Source of the DNA: Cyanobium sp. FGCU6
GTDB taxonomy: Bacteria; Cyanobacteriota; Cyanobacteriia; PCC-6307; Cyanobiaceae
NCBI GenBank assembly: GCA_024958655.1
Contig: JANWUR010000003.1
Location: 124,001 to 188,000 of the forward strand
Direction of reading: 5' to 3'
Length of the DNA stretch: 64,000 bases
In this document: positions 46,491 to 55,147 of the stretch, piece by piece
Numbering within the stretch: position 1 is the first letter of the stretch
Layout of the letters: the number at the start of each line of letters is the position of its first letter
The notes under the pieces: model-generated
What the model saw: the letters and a program-made list of their open reading frames with translations, nothing else
The model's database searches: none
What the model was told of the DNA's origin: nothing
Program-made: the position numbers and the translations under genes

Positions 46491-47506
46491 TGGCCAGCTG
46501 GATCGACGCGATAGAGGCCAAGGCCCGCATCATTCACCAGGAGCTCCAGTCCGCTCGGGAACTGGCCAGGCGCATGGGGAAGGAGCCGGAGGAGATCACC
46601 AGTGCCTACATGGAAATGCTGGCCAAGCTCTACCGCGAGGACTTCTCCTATGCCCTGCTGGCCGACAACGCCGACCTGATCGCCCGCTACAGAGGCCCCG
46701 GTGTCGCCCATCGAGAGCCGCCTGTGTCGCTGGTGACGACGGTGTTCGGAAAGCTCCGGGCCGAGATCCAGAAGGTGGCCAAGGCGATCGCCGGCATGGA
46801 AGAGAAGAAGGTGCGCTGGCCGGCCGATCTGGACCCCCAGCTGGCGGGGGTGACCTACGGCAGCCTGGTGGTGGGCATGCGCGTGCCACGGCCTGGGGAT
46901 GTGGGTGCCGACGGCCAGGCGGTACTGCCCGGGGTGAGCGATGACCTCTATCGGGCGGTGCAGACGGCCGTGCAGAGCCTGCCGGCGATTCCACGCCTGA
47001 TTCAGGACGGCCAGATCAGTGAGGCCATCTACGAGCAGTTCCCCGATCCCGCTGTGCGCGACACGGTGATGGTGGCGGCCAAGCGCCTGGCACCCTCTGC
47101 ACAGAACAAGGCGATCAGTGAGCTGTTCCTCAGCGGCCCGCAGCCCGATGAAGATCTGGGCCCGGCTCAGGCGCTCACCAAGCAGAGCCGCCAGATCCTG
47201 GGCCGCAGCCTCAACACCCCCAGCAGCCGGCGCCTGAAGGGCAATGGTGAGTTCGAAGGCGTGGTGCGGGAGGTGGACCTCGATGCCCGCCGCTTTGAGA
47301 TCCGAGGTCGTGGGGCCAGCAGCGGCATGCGCTGCATCTACGAGCCCATCTACGACGGCGACATCATCGGCCTGCTCAATGCCGCCGTGCGTGTGAAGGG
47401 CAGCTACGAGGCTGCAGCCGATGAGCAGCCGAGGCTGGTGCGGGTGGAGCAGATCATGGTGAACAGACGGCCGGGTAAGCAGCTGAAGCTCGAGGTCGAG
47501 TCCTAG
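46490..47506 (+). CDS. Partner protein of the DUF6932 gene, unknown function
   Basis: A 338-residue protein translated from an ATG overlapping the DUF6932 stop (TGATG). The N-terminus is helical (ARIIHQELQSARELARRMGKEPEEI, EMLAKLYREDFSYALLADNADLIARY). The middle contains GVTYGSLVVGMRVPRP, and the end is beta-rich (EFEGVVREVDLDARRFEIRGRG, LVRVEQIMVNRR). No family is known to me. Its tight coupling suggests that the two products form a complex. The composition is close to the core genome's GC. Confidence 0.7.
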   Translation: MASWIDAIEAKARIIHQELQSARELARRMGKEPEEITSAYMEMLAKLYREDFSYALLADNADLIARYRGPGVAHREPPVSLVTTVFGKLRAEIQKVAKAIAGMEEKKVRWPADLDPQLAGVTYGSLVVGMRVPRPGDVGADGQAVLPGVSDDLYRAVQTAVQSLPAIPRLIQDGQISEAIYEQFPDPAVRDTVMVAAKRLAPSAQNKAISELFLSGPQPDEDLGPAQALTKQSRQILGRSLNTPSSRRLKGNGEFEGVVREVDLDARRFEIRGRGASSGMRCIYEPIYDGDIIGLLNAAVRVKGSYEAAADEQPRLVRVEQIMVNRRPGKQLKLEVES

Positions 47507-47541
47507 TCCTGCTCAACTCAGCCACACACATAGTGGAAATA

Positions 47542-47569
47542 TGGTGCGGAGCGGGGGATTTGAACCCCT
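47542..47569 (-). pseudogene. 3'-end fragment of a tRNA (T-arm, acceptor strand, CCA)
   Basis: Read on the minus strand this gives a T-arm with loop TTCAAAT between AGGGG and CCCCC (one A-C mismatch), acceptor 3' strand GCTCCGC, discriminator A and an encoded CCA. The rest of the tRNA is not found upstream. The identity is not certain; the GCTCCGC end fits a Leu-type tRNA best. It lies just beyond the 3' end of the four-gene defence operon and may be the edge of an integrated element. Confidence 0.5.
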
Positions 47570-47987
47570 CCCCCTCTTGGCCCTCTCAGAACACATTCCC
47601 CAATAGACATAAACGCTATGGCCGCCACTGACTTGAATCAGGCTCCGCGGAAAGGGGTTGCAAACCACACGCTTGCTTTGAGAGTTGTTTTCCATATGCT
47701 TTAGGTCGAAGTTGGCTTGTTTAGAGCCTGAACCAAAAGACAGGGACAACCCGAGCTTGATGCCAAGAGGAATGCGTACTCCGTGAGACTCCAGTAAATG
47801 GAGTAGCGCCAATCCGAAGACTATCGCTAAGGCCGAGACAGAAGTTTCATGATTATATACCGGTCAGAGAGGCATCGCTGGGCGCCTGGTTCGGGTCTCC
47901 GTACCAGCAGCTGGATTAGATCACGATTGGATGGCCAGGCAAGTTGCGCCGCTGCAGAAGCAACAATGCGCCACCATGGTCCATGTA
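47570..47987. other. A/T-richer spacer between the DUF6932 module and the defence operon
   Basis: About 420 bases without a gene. The base composition is clearly more A/T-rich than the flanking core genes, as expected for foreign DNA. No hairpin terminator for the defence operon could be identified with confidence. Confidence 0.5.
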
Positions 47988-50900
47988 TCAGCCCGGTTCC
48001 CGGGTCACCATTTTGATTACATCCGCCTCACCCGAAAGCGCCTTAGCCGATAATTCAATTACGTTCCATTGATGCTTGCCTAGCGAAAGTGCCTGCCGTA
48101 TAGCTCGGTCACGACGTAGACGACTTCCCGTATGAAATGCAGCGCCATCAATATAGATCAAGGTATTCTTATCTCTCACCTTGAAGTCCGCCTGGCTGAT
48201 TGGCCTTCCCCCAGGATCAGGGCTTACAGGCACCTGCTTCTCCACCTCAATCCCATGCTTCTCAAAAAGACGGAGGAACTTCAGTTCCAGAGGTGAGCCA
48301 ACGCCTGCGTCATAGGCCTCCAGCCAGGGAGATGGATCGTCAGAATCACCTCTCTGGAGTGGCAGGGTTTCTGGCTCGGCCATCGCGAGAGTCTCCAGAT
48401 CCGGCATGATGCGCGGCCAGGAGAGGTGCTCGTGGTGACGTTGATTGGTGTAGGTCTTTAGGCATCGATAACACGCGGATTCGCAGTTGGGATGATCGAG
48501 GTGATCTATGGCACGTTCTGCGACCCGATGCATATCATCGACGCAACGCTCCAGGAAGCCGCTCCCACCGACGGCGGCATCAATGAAGGTGAGCGCTCCG
48601 AACTTTCGGCTTTCTCCTGACCGTCGCTCTTCCCATTGGGGTTCCAGCTCAAAGTCAATCTCAGGACCATCGAGCATGTAGAGCTGACGCAGGCCAGTGC
48701 GGAGAGCAAAGCCAAGTGAGTAACCCCAGCGCTTGTAGTCCTCGTCCTCGAAGTTGCGAGGCAGGACAACCGTGATTCGAAGTGTCGTTGCCGGTGACTC
48801 GGTTGTGATGGCTACGGGCTTGGGTGGTTGACCACTGCGTTGGCAGCTTGGGGCATGACCGTAGGGATCAGGACCATTGGCCTTACGGGTCTTGCGCCGA
48901 CCTGTCTTGTTGGGCGCGTCGTCGGGGAGCTTGAGATTCCTTCCGCAGCTGGGGCAGAGGTAGAAACCACGTGCTTGATCATGAAGTGACGGCTTGCCCT
49001 CCCGCTGGTCTGCAGCTGTGGGTGGCTTGGATTCATTGACCCAGCGGATGGTTTCTTCGGCTCGCAGTTCCGCGATCCACCCCGTCGCTAACTTGCGCCT
49101 TGCCTTCACGCGGCCATTGCGCTGTGGGTGGCACGAGACAAGCGAGCCGATGGAGAAGCGGTCCTCCTCCTGCAACACGGGGTTGTCGTCACGGATCGCC
49201 AGGAAGCCCCCGAAGCTATGGCCTGGGTAGCCACCTCCACCTCCCACAGTTTCTGTTGATCCACATCGAGGGCAGCTTGGTGATTGCCCTTCATAGCGGA
49301 GATCGCAATCCTTGCAGCGCACGTAGACCCAGTCAGGTTCTGCTGTTTTGGGATTCCAAGGGGAAGCAAGATCCAGTCCCACAACCCTCCATCGATGCCC
49401 CCGGGCATGAACCGGCGCTTCCGGTTGGTACTGCGCAATCCCAAAGCGCCGCGCCACGGTGATGCTGTCTTCCTCGTGTTCATCCCCCCAGAGCCTCAAA
49501 GTGCTTGGTGCGGATGGGAATTCATAGCCTGGGAGAATCCCAAACTCAGCAAAGCGGCGCATGGGATGGCCACTCCCCCGGTCATCGGCATCACCATCAA
49601 ACCGATCATCCCGAATACCGAGGATTTTCCGTTTGAGATCCATGGCATGCGTAGCCGAGCGGTCACCCTTTCCAAACTGATTCCAAAGATCGATCGTTTC
49701 TTGTAGTTTCAGGATCTGATAGCGCACACGATCGAAGAGGTCTCTTACGCGATCAGGAAGCTGTTGAAGCGCGGCCTCCAGGGCTTCCGATGTTCCAAGA
49801 CCAGCAGGGTCAAGAACGTCAGCTCCCCACGCATCCTTGGCCAGCTCAATCGCGTGGGGGAACTGCTCGACGACTGCGACAATCAGCTCATCGACCTTCT
49901 CCTGATTGACTTCGCCCTGAATGTTGATGTATTCCGCCATCCGCCCCGCAAGCCCGGGATTGGCAGCCCCAAAAGCGATGGCATGCAAGTGGCGGAGCAC
50001 CACATCGCGATTGCCAAGGCCCACACCTGGGGCTGGCACTTCACCGGCAATCATCTCGGTGGGCTTGTCGAAGAAATAGCCGTCATGGGGAGTGCTGCGT
50101 GCATAGCCGAGCACGATGCCCACTCGCGATCGGCGGCCTGCTCGGCCTCCCCTCTGGGCGTAGTTGTCCGGCCGTGGGGGGATGTTGCGCATCACCACCG
50201 CATCCAGACCACCCACATCGATGCCCATCTCCAGGGTGGGTGAGCAGGCGAGGACGTTGGTGGCGCCTCTTTCCTTCGTTCCTGCCCAGCCAGGTGGCGG
50301 GCTGAATCCCGGTGGAGGAGCCTTGAAGTCTTCTTCCAGGGCTATCCGGTCGTCGCCAGTGATCTGTGCTGTGTGCTCACCAGCTGCGAGAGGCATCAGG
50401 TCTGCCTTCTCAATCCGCTGCACGTAGCGATTGCGTTGGACTTCCTCTTCCGGCCAGGCTTCCAGGACGCCGTGGCAGCTCGGGCAGGGGCTGCCAATCG
50501 GCGCCCAGGGCATGCGCACATTGCAGATGGAGCACCGACGGCGGTCTTCTGCGGCCACGAGCTCCAGGCTCGCCACATCCCCATTCACTTGGAGCAGACG
50601 CCGCGCCTGCCGATGCCCATGCAGCTGCTGGGCATGGATCAGCCGGGGCCCCTTGGTGAGTAGCTCCAGTAGTTCCACCATCAGCTCAACATTGGGCTCA
50701 GGTCCACCGAAGCGGCTCACCAGGTGCCTCAGCTTCCGCTCGAGGCTGGGCCCCCGGCCTCCTGCCTTAGGGCGACGCCAGGCATTTAGCTTGGAGATCC
50801 CTGCGGGAGCCTCAGCGTCTTCCTGGTAAGCCAGGGGCTGGCCATCCGCTTCGCAGGCGTATCCGCAGGGGTTCTTGATGCGGCGCTCCCAATCGGCAGG

Positions 50901-53339
50901 CCCTCGGAACTCCTCGGGACAGCTGGGACTGGCGGGGTGATGGCAGAGCATCGGCCTCGAGAGTGCCCCCCTGCGCCGCATTTCATCGAGCAGGCAACGG
51001 CAGACGTAGGCGAGCTGCTCCTTGGTCAGGCCCAGAGCCGCAGCAAGGCTGGCTCCGTTCTTGTTGATATGGGCCTCCAGATGCTCGTAGCGGATGCCCA
51101 CCAGGCCCAGATTGAGCAGCGATGCCCGATAACCGGCGCTGACGGCAAGATCGTCCAGCAGGGGAGCCTCCTCCCATGCCTTTGCCTTGGCCCTTATTGC
51201 AGGTGCCAGATACTGTGCATCGTCGTAGTCCTTGGTGTTGGGGTTGTCGCCACGCTCTACCCCGTAGGCCACCAGCTTTGTGAGCAGTTCTTCGATGCTT
51301 CCGCGAGACTCCGGGCTCTCTTTGAGGGCTTGCATCAGCAGGCGGCGCATGCGGTCGTAGCGGCCGGCGTAGCTGATGAAGCGAGCCTGGTGAGCGGCGT
51401 CCTGGCGGCTGTCAGAGAAAATCAGCAGCCGCTCCTTACCGTCATGGCCAGGGCGGTTTCGGTTCTGAACAGCCAATCCCTCACAGAGGCCCTCCGCCAA
51501 CACCCGCACAGCGGCTGAGGTTCCAAGCGACACAGCCGTGAGCACGTCGTGCGCACCGGCGGTCCCGCCGCAGACAAGACAGCGATTCCTGGCTGGCGCG
51601 AGCACAGCCTTGACCGGGTAGTCGTTCTCTCCGGTGGAGAAGGAGCAGGTTGCCGGATCGAAGCTCCCCTCCAGCACCTTGCGGCCCCGCATCTGCTGCT
51701 CCACGCCCACCATCCCGGCGCGGCGCGAGGTAGACGCGTCCTCATCCAGCTCCTCCTCGTCGCTGGTTTCAAAGCGCGCCCGGTCGTAGAGCACCCATTC
51801 GTTCTGGTTGGAGCGGCTGGAGTTCGGCCGAAGTGCCTCCGCCTGGGGGCCTCCTTCACCGGAGGAGAAGCGCAGCGTGTCAGCTCCGCAGGAGCGGCAG
51901 AGGTAGAGCGGCGCTGCTGTGCTGCCGCAGCTGCACTGCTCCTCGCCCATCGGATGGAGCTTGCCGCAGGCAGGATCCACGCAGCGGGTAAATCGCCAGC
52001 CGCCGCGGATGAAGCGGTGGGCCCTCAGGCGCAGGGCCCCGGGCGTGTAATCCGGCAGGGCGGCGCCGAGCACAAGAGCAGCCTCCACCTCCTGGCGGAC
52101 CTCCTCCGGATCACTGCTGCTCCGTTGCGGCACGCTGCCCTGCACTTGCTCCACGATCTGGCTCAGCGACATCGGCCGGCGAGCCAGCAGATCGTTGAGG
52201 CTCCAGAGAATGCCGCTCTGCTGGGCCAGGCTTTCCAGCGGCTGCTCCGGTGAGCCACCGCTCAGCGTTGCCAATGCCGGCCGCAGATCTGCCTCAGCGA
52301 GGGGCGTCTGAAGGTGGGGCACAGCTGGCTCCGGCGTCCAGCGGGCCAGCTCGGGGATCTGTAGTTCCCGGAGTTCCTCACCCAGCACCCGAAAGCGATC
52401 AGCCGACACACCCGTGAGCTTGCCGAGGAACTCCTGCACCGCTTCATCCCGCAGCGCCTTCACTTCTGCCGGTGTGCGTCCGGTTTCATCGATGCTCTTG
52501 ATCGTGGCCGAGGTGGCCACAGGCAGCGTTTCTGGGAAGCGACGAGTGTCGCTGCGATCGTCCACCTTCCAGTCCTGACGCGCCTGGCGCAGGTGGGCCA
52601 TCAGCCGGCGGAAGAGCAGAGCGATGTTGGCGCCCAGGCTGCCGCGGTAGGTATGCACCTCATCGAGCACCACAAACCTGCAGCGATGGTTCGCGAAGAG
52701 GGCATCGCGATCGGCTGGTCGTACCAGCAGGTACTCCAGCATCATGTAGTTGGTGAGCAGGATGTGAGGCGGCTTCTCCCGCAGGGCCTTGCGTTCGTCC
52801 TCCTTGGTGGAACGGTCGTAGCGGGCCACCTTCACATGGGTGTGGCCGGAATCCTTGAGGTAGTCACGAATGCGCTCCTCCTGGTCGTTGGCCAGCGCAT
52901 TCATCGGGTACACCAGCAAGGCTGTCAGGCCCGACTGGGGGAAGCGCACCGAATCTTCGATGGCGTTCTGGATCACTGGAAGCAGGAAAGTCTCCGTTTT
53001 GCCGGAGCCAGTGCCAGTGGTGACTGCCAATGGCCCGGCGTCGGCCCCCAGAAGATGGCGGATCGCCTCGCTCTGGTGGAGATAGGCGGTTTCCGAGCCG
53101 GAGCGCTTCTCCATCACCTGCGCCAGGCGCACGTCGAGACCCAGCTCTCGCCAGGGGAGGCCACTCTTGAACGGTCGGTGGGCCTGGAAGAACGGCTCCT
53201 GTGCCAAGAAGCCGGCTTCATCGAGGGCAGCCTCCAGCGCTTGGCGCAACTGGGTATCCCTGGCCTGGAACTCCGTGGAGAGGTAACTGCGGTACTCCCC
53301 CAGGACCTCTTCGACGATGGTGATGGGGTTGAGGGTCAT
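47988..53339 (-). CDS. DEAD/DEAH helicase with DUF1998 domain and C-terminal Vsr-like nuclease domain
   Basis: A 1783-residue protein of the DrmA/DruE/DpdJ type. Helicase core: TGTGSGKT (108-115), VYPMNALANDQ, DEVH (226-229), SATI, then a very long insert with several cysteine clusters (CVDPACGKLHP, CSCGS, YLCRSCG, RCLVCGG, CSICN, CPSCHG), and motif VI QRGGRAGRR. The DUF1998 region includes FIDAAVGGSGFLERC and CESACYRCLKTY. After about residue 1682 comes a further domain: SPLELKFLRLFEKHGI (E1685), ISQADFKV (D1718), LIYIDGAAFHTG (D1731, H1736) and RRDRAIRQALSLGKHQWNVIEL, which looks like a Vsr/PD-(D/E)XK nuclease. It is the last gene of the operon, 41 nt after the AlbA_2 gene. The final 200 bases are more A/T-rich. 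Confidence 0.88.
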   Translation of the reverse strand: MTLNPITIVEEVLGEYRSYLSTEFQARDTQLRQALEAALDEAGFLAQEPFFQAHRPFKSGLPWRELGLDVRLAQVMEKRSGSETAYLHQSEAIRHLLGADAGPLAVTTGTGSGKTETFLLPVIQNAIEDSVRFPQSGLTALLVYPMNALANDQEERIRDYLKDSGHTHVKVARYDRSTKEDERKALREKPPHILLTNYMMLEYLLVRPADRDALFANHRCRFVVLDEVHTYRGSLGANIALLFRRLMAHLRQARQDWKVDDRSDTRRFPETLPVATSATIKSIDETGRTPAEVKALRDEAVQEFLGKLTGVSADRFRVLGEELRELQIPELARWTPEPAVPHLQTPLAEADLRPALATLSGGSPEQPLESLAQQSGILWSLNDLLARRPMSLSQIVEQVQGSVPQRSSSDPEEVRQEVEAALVLGAALPDYTPGALRLRAHRFIRGGWRFTRCVDPACGKLHPMGEEQCSCGSTAAPLYLCRSCGADTLRFSSGEGGPQAEALRPNSSRSNQNEWVLYDRARFETSDEEELDEDASTSRRAGMVGVEQQMRGRKVLEGSFDPATCSFSTGENDYPVKAVLAPARNRCLVCGGTAGAHDVLTAVSLGTSAAVRVLAEGLCEGLAVQNRNRPGHDGKERLLIFSDSRQDAAHQARFISYAGRYDRMRRLLMQALKESPESRGSIEELLTKLVAYGVERGDNPNTKDYDDAQYLAPAIRAKAKAWEEAPLLDDLAVSAGYRASLLNLGLVGIRYEHLEAHINKNGASLAAALGLTKEQLAYVCRCLLDEMRRRGALSRPMLCHHPASPSCPEEFRGPADWERRIKNPCGYACEADGQPLAYQEDAEAPAGISKLNAWRRPKAGGRGPSLERKLRHLVSRFGGPEPNVELMVELLELLTKGPRLIHAQQLHGHRQARRLLQVNGDVASLELVAAEDRRRCSICNVRMPWAPIGSPCPSCHGVLEAWPEEEVQRNRYVQRIEKADLMPLAAGEHTAQITGDDRIALEEDFKAPPPGFSPPPGWAGTKERGATNVLACSPTLEMGIDVGGLDAVVMRNIPPRPDNYAQRGGRAGRRSRVGIVLGYARSTPHDGYFFDKPTEMIAGEVPAPGVGLGNRDVVLRHLHAIAFGAANPGLAGRMAEYINIQGEVNQEKVDELIVAVVEQFPHAIELAKDAWGADVLDPAGLGTSEALEAALQQLPDRVRDLFDRVRYQILKLQETIDLWNQFGKGDRSATHAMDLKRKILGIRDDRFDGDADDRGSGHPMRRFAEFGILPGYEFPSAPSTLRLWGDEHEEDSITVARRFGIAQYQPEAPVHARGHRWRVVGLDLASPWNPKTAEPDWVYVRCKDCDLRYEGQSPSCPRCGSTETVGGGGGYPGHSFGGFLAIRDDNPVLQEEDRFSIGSLVSCHPQRNGRVKARRKLATGWIAELRAEETIRWVNESKPPTAADQREGKPSLHDQARGFYLCPSCGRNLKLPDDAPNKTGRRKTRKANGPDPYGHAPSCQRSGQPPKPVAITTESPATTLRITVVLPRNFEDEDYKRWGYSLGFALRTGLRQLYMLDGPEIDFELEPQWEERRSGESRKFGALTFIDAAVGGSGFLERCVDDMHRVAERAIDHLDHPNCESACYRCLKTYTNQRHHEHLSWPRIMPDLETLAMAEPETLPLQRGDSDDPSPWLEAYDAGVGSPLELKFLRLFEKHGIEVEKQVPVSPDPGGRPISQADFKVRDKNTLIYIDGAAFHTGSRLRRDRAIRQALSLGKHQWNVIELSAKALSGEADVIKMVTREPG

Positions 53340-53380
53340 GGCCTGAGAAGGGGGAAGTGCTATCGACGGATCCTGGGTGT

Positions 53381-55147
53381 CTAATGACGGGACTGGGAGT
53401 GGCGGCCAGGAGGCGAGCCCTGCTCTGGTGAGGGTTTTGGGCAGGGGAGGGCGTCTTCTATCGGCTCGTCTGGAGTGCCTAACGACGGGTCAGGAGGGAA
53501 GTACCGCCGCCAGCGACGCTCGCCTTCGGGCCTGATCCGCTGGCTGGTCACCAGGACCTGCAGTGCATCGCGCAGGGTGCTGGCGGGGATTTCCGGGGCG
53601 ATCCGGCTTCGGATTTCCGGCGCGCTGGCACCCGGATAGCGGCTGATGTCTTCTTCCACCAGCGCCCGCAGACGATGGGGTGCAATGCGCTTCAGGGTGG
53701 TCTGACGATCGAGACCAACCGAGCGCAGGAGGCTGGGGGTCACGAAGTAGCGGGTTGCTCGTGTACGGCCTGTCTGGCCGATGATCTGAAGATCGAGAAG
53801 ACGATCCAGCCAGGGCCGGAGCGCCGCAGGCTCCGTCAACTCCAGGGCAGACGCCAGTTCTGTAGCCAACATGCCCTCGGTAGAAGCCAGATAGCCCAAG
53901 ACAATTCGCTCGCGTTGCTTGAGCTGATGCTGCTGGTCAGCTGCAGCAATCAGACGAATGACGTCTGGATGCAAGACCCGCCGTGGGATTTCAACATGCA
54001 CCGAGTCGATGTCTTCACGCACCCTTGGAGCTGATCGCCCACTGACAAGCAGCTTTTCATACATCAGATCAAAGCCTGTGCCCTCCCGTTCCATCAACTT
54101 GAGGTCGTGGAAGATGCGGGTCAGGCCATCGTTTCGGCGCCGGAACGTGTGCAGAATGTTGGAGGGGGTAACACCCATCGGCAGCCGTCCCACATTCACC
54201 ACCTCCAGCCGGTCTGGGTGGAGGTTGAGATAAATGTCCCCTCGTTGGGTATAGGGGCGGTGCACCAGGGCGTTGACCAACAGCTCTCGCACCACGGCTT
54301 CTTCGTAGGCGGGCACCTGGGTGCGGAACATGCCCTCGGGGAATTCGTAGCTCTCGCGGAAGTCGGGGATCTCCTCCCAGATCGCATCCGGCAACTCAAT
54401 GGGAGACAGGGCGTGGTCGTCCCAGCAGAACTTGTTGACCTTGACGCCCTGGTCGTCGTAGCAGATCGCCTGAATCACCGGCGCAGTGCCTAGCCTGGCG
54501 CGGTCGAAACGCTGGCCCAGCAGAAGTACGCCGAGATTGGTGAGCAGATCGCCGCTGGCGAGGTTGTAGTGATCCAGCAGTTCCTGATCGCTCTGTTCTT
54601 TCACCGTTGGCTTGACTCGATCAGAGGCCCGCAGCTGGGTGCACAGAGATTCCAGCTTCTCGGGATCGACTGCTGCTCGAGAAATCTGGAGCGTGGTCAG
54701 CGTCTCCCATGGGAATGAAGGCCTGTCATTGGCCAGGCGCAGCACTTCATCCCCAAGAATGGGCTTGCAGTCATCCCCGATGCGCAGATAGAAACGGCCA
54801 TCACACGTGGAAGCGACACCGATGGCACGCTGAATGGTGAGAACGATCAGCTGACCACCATTGGCTGCGGTCTGGATCTCCGGAATCACCGTGACATTCA
54901 CAGTGAGCTCTCCGATTCGCTTGCGGATGCGATCGAGAACCCGAGAATCGACGCGTTGCCCAGTTGGTGGCTGTAAATCATCGTCTTCGATGCCGATCAG
55001 CAGCTGCCCACCTGAGGCATTGGCAAAGCAGACACAGTCCTTGGCGAGTTCCTCGAAATCAGTGGATCCACCCTGTACGACACGGAGGGACTTGCGATCG
55101 AGTCGCTGGCCCTCTTCGGTGTCGATCACAGCAGTTAGCTCAGCCAT
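53381..55147 (-). CDS. AlbA_2 domain/HATPase_c-like ATP-binding protein
   Basis: A 588-residue protein. Residues about 10-140 are an AlbA_2 (Schlafen-type) domain: [29 protein letters not shown]. Residues about 270-370 are the HATPase-like ATP-binding part common in these proteins ([43 protein letters not shown]). Two or three winged-helix modules follow (about 395-540), and the tail is Pro-rich. Related proteins are called transcriptional regulators, but some act in phage defence. The first eight bases overlap the end of the methyltransferase gene, so it belongs to the operon. Its role, whether regulatory or effector, is not known. Confidence 0.85.
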   Translation of the reverse strand: MAELTAVIDTEEGQRLDRKSLRVVQGGSTDFEELAKDCVCFANASGGQLLIGIEDDDLQPPTGQRVDSRVLDRIRKRIGELTVNVTVIPEIQTAANGGQLIVLTIQRAIGVASTCDGRFYLRIGDDCKPILGDEVLRLANDRPSFPWETLTTLQISRAAVDPEKLESLCTQLRASDRVKPTVKEQSDQELLDHYNLASGDLLTNLGVLLLGQRFDRARLGTAPVIQAICYDDQGVKVNKFCWDDHALSPIELPDAIWEEIPDFRESYEFPEGMFRTQVPAYEEAVVRELLVNALVHRPYTQRGDIYLNLHPDRLEVVNVGRLPMGVTPSNILHTFRRRNDGLTRIFHDLKLMEREGTGFDLMYEKLLVSGRSAPRVREDIDSVHVEIPRRVLHPDVIRLIAAADQQHQLKQRERIVLGYLASTEGMLATELASALELTEPAALRPWLDRLLDLQIIGQTGRTRATRYFVTPSLLRSVGLDRQTTLKRIAPHRLRALVEEDISRYPGASAPEIRSRIAPEIPASTLRDALQVLVTSQRIRPEGERRWRRYFPPDPSLGTPDEPIEDALPCPKPSPEQGSPPGRHSQSRH

